Positions 7,665-12,649 of a stretch of DNA of 16,895 bases are shown one piece after another (within the stretch, counting starts at the first letter, position 1; the number at the start of each line of letters is the position of its first letter). Where the stretch lies: positions 1 to 16,895 of the forward strand of contig JAOPYW010000036.1 of the NCBI GenBank assembly GCA_025964405.1, read 5' to 3'. Source of the DNA: Thermoleophilia bacterium. Lineage in GTDB: Bacteria > Actinomycetota > Thermoleophilia > Gaiellales > SKUG01. The notes beneath the pieces were generated by a model, which saw only the letters and a list, made by a program, of their open reading frames with translations, was not told where the DNA came from and did not search any database. A program made the position numbers and the translations under genes.

Positions 7665-7670
7665 AGCATA
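7665..7670 (-). promoter_or_regulatory. Putative -10 box (TATGCT, minus strand) for a leaderless mRNA
   Basis: On the minus strand TATGCT lies 7 nt before the ATG at 7657. It shares a 68-bp intergenic region with the putative sigma-gene promoter. Confidence 0.45.
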
Positions 7671-7707
7671 GTGCGAACGCCTGAGCGTGTTCGTGAACCT
7701 GCTCGGG

Positions 7708-7713
7708 TAGATT
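7708..7713 (+). promoter_or_regulatory. Putative -10 box (TAGATT) of the ECF sigma operon
   Basis: TAGATT lies 12 nt before the ATG at 7726, which predicts a 5' leader of about 5 nt. That is too short for a Shine-Dalgarno site. GTG at 7729 is an alternative start. No clear -35 hexamer is seen. Confidence 0.4.
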
Positions 7714-7725
7714 GGACAAACGCCC

Positions 7726-8352
7726 ATGGTGACCTCACCTGACAATCCTCCGGGAGACGGCGATGCCGGCTCCGAACACGAACCGACCGACGCCGAGCTG
7801 ATCGCCCGGTCGATCGACGACCCACGAGCATTCATGCCATTGGTGGAGCGACATAACCGCGTGCTGTTCGGCTACCTCGCCCGGCGAGTGGGTCGCGACA
7901 TCGCCGAGGACGTCACGAGTGAGACGTTCACGCGGGCCTTCGCGCAGCGCGAGCGATTCGACACCACTCGCCCCGACGCGCGCCCCTGGCTGTTCGGCAT
8001 CGCCCTCAACCTCGTGCGCAACCACGCCCGGAGCGAGGTGCGGCAGCTGCGCGCCTATTCGCGACACGGGGTGCAGGACCGAACCGAGGAGGACCACGCC
8101 GCGACGCACGCCCGGCTGGATGCGCAGGATCGCTCCCCCGAGCTCGCGGCCGCCCTCGCCGCGCTCAAGCCGGGTGACCGCGAGGTGCTGTCGATGTTCG
8201 CCTGGAACGACATGAGCTACGAGGAGATCGCCGAGTCGCTCGACATCCCGGTGGGTACCGTGCGATCGCGTCTCAACCGAGCACGCCGCATCGTGCAGGA
8301 CCACCTCGCCCCAGCCGGTGATGGCACGAAGGAGGCGCCGCATGGACGATGA
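7726..8352 (+). CDS. ECF-type RNA polymerase sigma factor (sigma-70 family)
   Basis: This 208-residue sigma factor has only regions 2 and 4. Region 2 runs from DAELIARSIDDPRAFMPLVERH through EDVTSETFTRAFAQRERFD and ARPWLFGIALNLVRNHARSE (about residues 24-108). Region 4 is the helix-turn-helix LKPGDREVLSMFAWNDMSYEEIAESLDIPVGTVRSRLNRAR (about 145-190). A polar stretch of about 22 residues precedes region 2. The partner gene overlaps its 3' end by 11 bp, so the pair is one translationally linked unit. ECF factors of this kind redirect RNA polymerase in response to a signal passed through the partner. The target genes are unknown. I saw no obvious autoregulatory -35 element. Confidence 0.92.
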   Translation: MVTSPDNPPGDGDAGSEHEPTDAELIARSIDDPRAFMPLVERHNRVLFGYLARRVGRDIAEDVTSETFTRAFAQRERFDTTRPDARPWLFGIALNLVRNHARSEVRQLRAYSRHGVQDRTEEDHAATHARLDAQDRSPELAAALAALKPGDREVLSMFAWNDMSYEEIAESLDIPVGTVRSRLNRARRIVQDHLAPAGDGTKEAPHGR

Positions 8353-9274
8353 CCTCGACCTGCTCCGCAGCTACCGCGCCGCCGATGCCGTGCCGCCACG
8401 TGGGCTGCAGGAACGCCTCGAGGAGGACCTCCTCCACGCCATGCTCGACGCGACGGCTGCTCCGGTCGCGCCGACTCCCATCCGTGCGACAGGCTCGTCG
8501 CGCCCGGGCTGGTTCGCGAACCTGCGCCGGCCTGCGCTCGCCTTCGGGGCCCTCGCGGCGTTGGCCATCGGCGTCGCCACGTTCAGCAACGGCGGCGTCG
8601 ACCTCGGATCGTCCACCACGGGGGCCGCGGGCGTGACACAGGCGAGTTCCAACCCGTTCGACGGCACGGCCTCGTCGGTCTTCGGTGCTTCCAGCGGCGC
8701 GGCGATCGAGACGACACCGTTCGCCGACACGCTCGAGGCGCCGACCCCGACCACGGAGGCTGCCGCCCTCGCTGCAGGCCCGGCGGCTGCCAGCGACGCC
8801 ACGATGGAGGCGCTCACCCGCAACCCGCAGCGGCTGGCGCAGGTGCTGCGCGATGCTCCTGCGGAACAGGGCGTCGATGATCCGGGTGATCGCCTGGCCT
8901 TCCACGTCGCCCTGGCCTGGATCACCGACACGCGGGCTCCCGTGCAGCTGCGCGCCGCGCTGCTGCGATCGCTCGGTGGCCTGGAGGGCGTCGACGCCGC
9001 CTATACGAGCCTCGACCCGCTCGACCGCCAGGGCATCGCGATCGGGCACACCGACACGCAGACCGGGCTGCGGGAGCAGTACCTGCTGTCGGCCAACGGG
9101 GGCGAACTCCTCGAACGGCGCAGCTTCACCACCACGTACGTCGATCCTGCGTGTCCTCCGGGCACCTACACGTACGACGAGGTCTACGTGAACGGCCAGG
9201 CGGTCGGCGCGTCGCAGATGCCGTGGCGGCAGTGGCCGAACGTCATCGGTGACTGCGACCCCGTCGCCAGCTGA
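8342..9274 (+). CDS. Membrane-anchored partner of ECF sigma factor (CU044_5270-like)
   Basis: This 310-residue protein has a charged cytoplasmic N terminus (MDDDLDLLRSYRAADAV and a helical RGLQERLEEDLLHAM). It has one transmembrane segment at about residues 64-81 (PALAFGALAALAIGVATF), then a Ser/Thr/Ala-rich linker and an extracytoplasmic domain. That domain contains RAALLRSLGGLEGVDAAYTSLDPLDRQGIAI and CPPGTYTYDEVYVNGQAV. This layout and the RAALYxALAxLPGV-type motif match CU044_5270-family proteins found next to actinobacterial ECF factors. There is no HxxxCxxC zinc anti-sigma motif, so if it is an anti-sigma factor it is a non-zinc type. A strong AAGGAGG lies about 6 nt before the ATG, and the gene overlaps the sigma gene by 11 bp. 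Confidence 0.75.
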   Translation: MDDDLDLLRSYRAADAVPPRGLQERLEEDLLHAMLDATAAPVAPTPIRATGSSRPGWFANLRRPALAFGALAALAIGVATFSNGGVDLGSSTTGAAGVTQASSNPFDGTASSVFGASSGAAIETTPFADTLEAPTPTTEAAALAAGPAAASDATMEALTRNPQRLAQVLRDAPAEQGVDDPGDRLAFHVALAWITDTRAPVQLRAALLRSLGGLEGVDAAYTSLDPLDRQGIAIGHTDTQTGLREQYLLSANGGELLERRSFTTTYVDPACPPGTYTYDEVYVNGQAVGASQMPWRQWPNVIGDCDPVAS

Positions 9275-9317
9275 CGCCGGCGCGCCTCCGCTCGTCGCGA
9301 CAGCTCCCCCGAAGACA

Positions 9318-9693
9318 GTCGAAGGCCCGGCTGCTCGCGGCGGCCGGGCCCTCGGTTCGTTGGTATTGGGTGGTGCACCAGAAGATGTGCACCGTATCTT
9401 TGGGCTGCTCCCAAACAGGAGGACGACGATGGATCTCGCGAGATCGTCCTCCCGCCACGGCCTGTCTTGGCCGCTGCGTTTAACTTGGGCAGCTGAGTCC
9501 ACTCTCGCGAACTCCTCCAAGACGGCGGCAATGCCGCCGCATCAGCGAATGTCAGCGGGGAAGCAGCCCCGGAATACAGTCGTCAATCAACAGAATCACC
9601 TCCGCGTCCAGGGTTGCTCCCGGCCCGTCCTGCTCGGGCGTGGTCGCTGCCGATCGCGCGGGGAGCGTGAACGTCTAGCGGCCGGGTTGTACC
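9318..9693 (-). ncRNA. Candidate structured RNA of about 375 nt, family unknown
   Basis: This region has no convincing protein frame, and its base composition is less GC-rich than its neighbours. On the minus strand it has a promoter-like TTGCGC (9725-9720), a 16-nt spacer and TATCTT (9703-9698). It ends in the strong hairpin at 9324-9350. Between them lie many perfect stems: 9680-9686 with 9619-9625 (7 bp, closing a 5' domain); 9556-9560 with 9667-9671 reading 9567-9571 on the plus strand (5 bp, CGGGG/CCCCG); 9523-9529 with 9533-9539 (7 bp); 9458-9462 with 9469-9473; 9418-9426 with 9444-9452 (9 bp); 9399-9404 with 9410-9415; and 9372-9378 with 9387-9393 (7 bp). Note on the second stem: the pairing is 9556-9560 with 9567-9571. 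The first four transcribed bases (GGUA) can also pair with UACC just before the terminator. I find no tmRNA, RNase P RNA or SRP RNA signature. Family and role are unknown. Confidence 0.5.
9324..9350. terminator. Strong intrinsic-terminator-like hairpin, probably bidirectional
   Basis: GGCCCGGC (9324-9331) pairs perfectly with GCCGGGCC (9343-9350). The stem extends through TGC/GCG (one G-T pair), giving 11 bp around a 5-nt loop. It lies 50 bp after the sigma-partner gene. On the minus strand it is followed by TTCGACTGTCTTC, a weak U-rich tail. It can end the sigma operon from one side and the putative minus-strand RNA from the other. Confidence 0.7.
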
Positions 9694-9697
9694 GAAC

Positions 9698-9725
9698 AAG
9701 ATAGCGCGCGTTCACCACGGCGCAA
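9698..9725 (-). promoter_or_regulatory. Putative minus-strand promoter of the candidate structured RNA
   Basis: On the minus strand TTGCGC (9725-9720) and TATCTT (9703-9698) are separated by 16 bp. This is one of the more complete -35/-10 pairs in the window. The predicted TSS is at about 9691-9693. It lies downstream of the cyclophilin terminator hairpin, so it would drive a separate transcript. Confidence 0.45.
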
Positions 9726-9741
9726 GTCGGAACCCGAAATT

Positions 9742-9761
9742 GTCGGTAGCGACGCTCCGAC
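9742..9761 (-). terminator. Terminator-like hairpin after the cyclophilin gene
   Basis: GTCGG (9742-9746) pairs with CCGAC (9757-9761), and AGC (9748-9750) with GCT (9754-9756), with a single bulged T at 9747. On the minus strand the stem follows the cyclophilin stop (9770) by 8 bp and is followed by AATTTCGG. It separates the cyclophilin transcript from the candidate RNA promoter. Confidence 0.5.
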
Positions 9762-9769
9762 GCGGTCGA

Positions 9770-10537
9770 TCAGGCGCCCTCGACCAGCTTCGCGCTGACG
9801 ATGCGCACCGTGTCGACCGGCGTGGAGTTCTCGGGACCGGAGACCTCGACGTTCGCGATCTTGTCGATCGTCTTGAGCCCGGCGGCGTCGACCTTGCCGA
9901 AGATCGCGTAGTCGGGGCCGAGCTGCACGTCGGTGCCCTGCACGACGAAGAACTGGCTGCCACCCGTGTCGGGACCTGCGTTCGCCATCGCGACCACGCC
10001 GGGCGTGTAGGAACCGGTGACGTCGTCATCCTTGATCGAGTAGCCGGGGCCGCCCATGCCGGTGCCGGTCGGATCGCCGGTCTGCACCATGAAGCCCTTG
10101 ATGACGCGGTGGAACTTGATGCCGTCGTAGTACCCCTCCTTCACGAGGCCGACGAAGTTGGCTGCCGCGATCGGGCCGGCCTTCTGGTCGACCTTGATGT
10201 CGAAGGCGCCCAGGTTGGTGGTGACGCGCACCACGTAGGTCTTCTTCGGGTCGAGCGGCGCGCCCGGCGACTTGTCGTAGGAATCCTGGCGCTTGGCGAC
10301 CTCGGCGTCGCTGACGGCGCCCGTACCTCCGGCGGCCGACGCGTCTGCTGCGTTCGAGCCGCTGCCGTCGGTCGTCTCGGTGGTCGACGCGGTGTCGTCG
10401 CCCTTCGACGTGGTCGACTTCGACGCGCTCGAGGAGCTCGAATCGTCGCCTCCGCACGCGGCCACGAAGAGGGCCACGACGAGGAGCAGGGTCAGGAGCG
10501 GGAGTGCGGCGAGGCGCCGTCGGTGCAGGTCAGACAT
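9770..10537 (-). CDS. Lipoprotein peptidyl-prolyl cis-trans isomerase (cyclophilin)
   Basis: This 255-residue exported cyclophilin catalyses prolyl isomerisation during folding of proteins outside the cytoplasmic membrane. The lipoprotein signal peptide (RRR start, LPLLTLLLVVAL core, lipobox VAAC) places the lipidated Cys at residue 28. A Ser/Thr/Asp-rich linker runs to about 95. The cyclophilin domain (100-255) has the key residues: FHRV with catalytic Arg144, GFMVQTGDP with Gln152, the GTGMGGPGY insert, MANAGPDTGGSQFFV (184-198), and AIFGKV. The ATG at 10537 is set by the signal peptide and by a -10 box 7 nt upstream. A terminator-like hairpin follows. All expected active-site positions I can check are present. 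Confidence 0.92.
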   Translation of the reverse strand: MSDLHRRRLAALPLLTLLLVVALFVAACGGDDSSSSSASKSTTSKGDDTASTTETTDGSGSNAADASAAGGTGAVSDAEVAKRQDSYDKSPGAPLDPKKTYVVRVTTNLGAFDIKVDQKAGPIAAANFVGLVKEGYYDGIKFHRVIKGFMVQTGDPTGTGMGGPGYSIKDDDVTGSYTPGVVAMANAGPDTGGSQFFVVQGTDVQLGPDYAIFGKVDAAGLKTIDKIANVEVSGPENSTPVDTVRIVSAKLVEGA

Positions 10538-10544
10538 GGCAGGG

Positions 10545-10550
10545 AGACTA
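10545..10550 (-). promoter_or_regulatory. Putative -10 box (TAGTCT, minus strand) for a leaderless mRNA
   Basis: TAGTCT on the minus strand lies 7 nt before the cyclophilin ATG at 10537. No Shine-Dalgarno site is present. Confidence 0.4.
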
Positions 10551-10615
10551 CAACGACCGCTCCCCGTCGCGCGAGCGCGCTTGAGCTTTGCACCGAGCCG
10601 GCCGATAGGCCCGAC

Positions 10616-11179
10616 ATGAACATCAAGACCATGATCTTCGCCGGACTGGGACTGTTCATCTCCATGACGGCGACCGCGATCTACATGAGCGGTGACGTGA
10701 AGCACATGGCGGACGTGCGCAAGCAGCGCCTCCGCGCCGAGTGCGCGAAGCTTGCCGCCAGCGCTCCGGCCGCGACCAGCACGGCGCAGGGCCTCGGGAC
10801 CACCTCGATGTACGACGCCAATGGCGTGCCCGTGCCCGCGAGTGGCGCCACGAGCTCGAGCACCACGATCGACCCGGCCGACTGCCCCAAGCCCGCCGGC
10901 ACCGCCGACGCTGCGGGAACCGGCGCGGCGCTCGACCAGTCGCAGCTGACCACCGGCGCCGGCGCAGCCACCGGGCAGTACGGCGCCCAGCCGCAGGGCG
11001 GCACCAACGGTGGGTACCAGGATCCGGCCCTCACGCAGCCACAATCCCAGCAGTACGACACCTCCCAGCAGTACGACACCTCGCAGCAACAGGTGCAGCA
11101 GCCCCAGTACGACGCCGCCGGCCAGCAGGTCGGATCCGCCCAGTACGACGCGGTCGCACAGCCCCAGGCCGCGTACTGA
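10616..11179 (+). CDS. Membrane-anchored Gln/Tyr-rich low-complexity protein
   Basis: This 187-residue protein has one N-terminal membrane segment (IKTMIFAGLGLFISMTATAIYM, about residues 3-24). A basic helix (KHMADVRKQRLRAECAKLAA) follows, then a low-complexity Ala/Ser/Thr/Gly region and a C-terminal Gln/Tyr/Asp-rich tail. The tail holds two tandem copies of QQYDTS and further Q-Y-D units. No enzymatic motif is visible and I do not recognise a family. The start at 10616 is set by the hydrophobic N terminus. The frame stays open far upstream, but that part is antisense to the cyclophilin gene. A weak GATAGG (10604-10609) lies 6 nt before the ATG. Its stop overlaps the DUF2007-like start (TGATG), so translation is coupled. 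Confidence 0.7.
   Translation: MNIKTMIFAGLGLFISMTATAIYMSGDVKHMADVRKQRLRAECAKLAASAPAATSTAQGLGTTSMYDANGVPVPASGATSSSTTIDPADCPKPAGTADAAGTGAALDQSQLTTGAGAATGQYGAQPQGGTNGGYQDPALTQPQSQQYDTSQQYDTSQQQVQQPQYDAAGQQVGSAQYDAVAQPQAAY
11048..11083 (+). repeat. Two tandem 18-bp units encoding QQYDTS
   Basis: The units 11048-11065 and 11066-11083 are identical except for the last base, which suggests a recent duplication. Looser Q-Y-D units follow at about 11107-11115 and 11143-11151. Confidence 0.85.
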
Positions 11180-11406
11180 TGCCGGAGCTCGTTCGTGTCA
11201 CGATCGTCGCGAACGAGCAGGAGGCTGAGCTGGCGCGAGGCCTGCTGCAGGCAGAGGGCATCGATTCGATGCACCGCATCACGAACTTCAGCTTCGGCTC
11301 GGGTGGCGAGCTTCCGGCCAGTGGCGTCGGCCCCCGCGAACTGCTCGTGCGCGAGGAAGACTACGCGGTCGCGCGTGAGCTGCTCACGTCACTCGACGCG
11401 ACCTGA
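11179..11406 (+). CDS. DUF2007-like small protein
   Basis: This 75-residue soluble protein opens with ELVRVTIVANEQEAELARGLLQAEGIDSMHRI and closes with RELLVREEDYAVARELLTSLDA. That is the usual layout of DUF2007 (putative signal-transducing, GlnB-like ferredoxin fold): a beta strand, then a helix after the N/xEAE motif, then a strand ending in V(R/P)xEDxxxAxELL. The ATG at 11179 overlaps the preceding stop by one base (TGATG), so its translation is coupled to the membrane-anchored protein. The tRNA-Arg gene begins 2 nt past its stop on the other strand. The biochemical role of the family is not settled. Confidence 0.8.
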   Translation: MPELVRVTIVANEQEAELARGLLQAEGIDSMHRITNFSFGSGGELPASGVGPRELLVREEDYAVARELLTSLDAT

Positions 11407-11407
11407 G

Positions 11408-11482
11408 TGCCCCCGGCACGACTCGAACGTGCGACCTGACGGGTAGAAACCGCCTGCTCTGATCCAACTGAGCTACGGGGGC
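11408..11482 (-). tRNA. tRNA-Arg (anticodon TCT)
   Basis: The minus strand folds into a standard 75-nt tRNA. The acceptor stem GCCCCCG/CGGGGGC is 7 bp and the D stem is GCTC/GAGC. The anticodon stem GGCGG/CCGTC has one G-T pair and a TTTCTAC loop, giving anticodon TCT, which reads AGA/AGG. The T arm is GCACG/CGTGC with loop TTCGAGT, and the discriminator base is A. CCA is not encoded and must be added. AGA/AGG codons are rare in these genes, as expected for a high-GC genome. Confidence 0.93.
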
Positions 11483-11662
11483 CGGAGCGCCGGTGCCGAA
11501 GCGCGACGCACACCCATCCTCGCACGCCGCCGGCCGTCGGTCGCGATTTCGCTGCAACGGCCAGCTCGTGGCCGCATTGCAACGTGGGTGCACCCCACGC
11601 CCGAACTATGGGTATACCGCCCCATGGTCCTGTGCGTGGACCATCCCCGAAGGCAGCCCCCG
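11483..11662. other. Intergenic region upstream of tRNA-Arg and a membrane protein gene
   Basis: This stretch should hold the divergent promoters of the tRNA and the small membrane protein. A GGTATACC palindrome (11611-11618) contains TATACC 5 nt before an ATG at 11624, which is in frame with the membrane protein. I see no separate gene, strong terminator or riboswitch. Confidence 0.4.
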
Positions 11663-12178
11663 ATGCGACAAGTGAACTGGCCGAACCACGGTGACCGCAG
11701 CACCTTCCGCCGACGCAGCGCGCTGCTCATGGCGGCGGGCCTGCTCGTCGTGGCACTCGTGCTGGCCGCCGCCGCGTTCGCTCGACCCGCAGCCGTCACA
11801 CCGCTCGTGCCGCTCGGCGTGTCAATGCTGCTCCTCCACGCGCTCTGGGTGCACGGCACCGCGCGCTCGGCCGCACGTCGGCGCGAGGTCGAACGCTCCT
11901 TCGGTGGGCTCATCGTGCTGCACGCAGGAGCTGCGTTCCACGTCGCCGACCGCACGGCCCTGGGCGAGTTCGCCTCCCGTCGCCATGCCGCCCGCGCCGC
12001 CATCGATCGTGGTGGCTGGGCCGTCATCGTGCACGCGTGGGACCGGTTCTACGTGCTCGCATGCGAGCCGGCGACCGACGGCGGCGCGCAACTCGGACGC
12101 ACGGCGGTCAGCTTCCGATCGCGAGCCGTTGCAGACGTCGTGCCGGCGATCGACGACCGCGTGGCGATGACCGCCTGA
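11663..12178 (+). CDS. Small two-TM membrane protein of unknown function
   Basis: This 171-residue protein has a basic N terminus (DRSTFRRR) and two membrane segments: ALLMAAGLLVVALVLAAAAFA (about residues 19-40) and VTPLVPLGVSMLLLHALWV (about 44-63). A cytoplasmic domain of about 100 residues follows (SFGGLIVLHAGAAFHVADRTALGEF to AWDRFYVLACEPA). I do not recognise a family. The start is ambiguous. ATG 11663 has a weak GAAGGC 8 nt upstream. ATG 11624 adds 13 residues and lies 5 nt after TATACC, as expected for a leaderless mRNA. The protein converges on the response regulator with a 6-bp gap. Confidence 0.6.
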   Translation: MRQVNWPNHGDRSTFRRRSALLMAAGLLVVALVLAAAAFARPAAVTPLVPLGVSMLLLHALWVHGTARSAARRREVERSFGGLIVLHAGAAFHVADRTALGEFASRRHAARAAIDRGGWAVIVHAWDRFYVLACEPATDGGAQLGRTAVSFRSRAVADVVPAIDDRVAMTA

Positions 12179-12184
12179 GTCGCG

Positions 12185-12649
12185 CTATTCGGGTGTGACC
12201 TGCAGGTCTCGCACCACGCGCAGCCGTTCCTCACGGATCTGCGCTGCATCACCCTGACGCGCCACGAGCAGGCACTCGTCGATCGACGGCGCCAACGTTC
12301 GCGGATTGAACGGCTTGGTGATGTACTGGAGCGCGCCGGTCGTCAGGCCGCGCTCGTGGTCGCGCAGGTCGGCTCGTGCGGTCAGGAAGATGATCGGGAT
12401 ACCGCTGGTCTCGTCGGCCTTCAGCAGCTCCTCAGCCACTTCCCATCCGTCCTTGAACGGCATCATGACGTCGAGCAGGATCACGTCGGGGATGTTCGCC
12501 CGCGCGACCTCCAGCGTCTGACGGCCGTCGGACGCCTCCAGCACGGTGTATCCCTCGGCTTCGAGGTTCACGCGCACGAGCAGGCGAATCGGCGTCTCGT
12601 CATCGGCTACCAGGACCGTCGTCTTCGATCGGTCGGGTTGCTCGCTCAT
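12185..12649 (-). CDS. Receiver-only response regulator
   Basis: This 154-residue protein is a single CheY-like receiver domain. Asp16/Asp17 (VADDE) form the acidic pocket, Asp60 (VILLDVMMP) is the phosphoacceptor, and Thr90 (FLTARAD) and Lys112 (YITKPF) complete the switch. After the receiver only about 35 residues remain (TLAPSIDECLLVARQGDAAQ and onward), without a DNA-binding domain. The output must therefore be protein-protein contact or phosphotransfer. Its ATG overlaps the sensor kinase stop (ATGA, 12646-12649), so the two are translationally coupled. All receiver catalytic residues are intact, in contrast to the sensor. Confidence 0.93.
   Translation of the reverse strand: MSEQPDRSKTTVLVADDETPIRLLVRVNLEAEGYTVLEASDGRQTLEVARANIPDVILLDVMMPFKDGWEVAEELLKADETSGIPIIFLTARADLRDHERGLTTGALQYITKPFNPRTLAPSIDECLLVARQGDAAQIREERLRVVRDLQVTPE

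Noticed and set aside
9541..9580. SRP RNA-like string on the plus strand (GTCAG followed by GGGGAAGCAGCCCC)
   Set aside because: It lacks the GGAA tetraloop and the full GGAAGGAAGCAGC core of SRP helix 8. The match is a short hairpin only.
9318..9693. tmRNA or RNase P RNA in the gene-poor region
   Set aside because: There is no tRNA-like 3' half with a T-loop and no tag frame ending in ALAA. There is also no GAGGAAAGUCC or ACAGAAA element on either strand.
9249..9704. 151-codon plus-strand frame and 115-codon minus-strand frame in the gene-poor region
   Set aside because: Composition is unlike the neighbouring genes, the products resemble no family, start signals are absent, and many stem-loops cross the frames.
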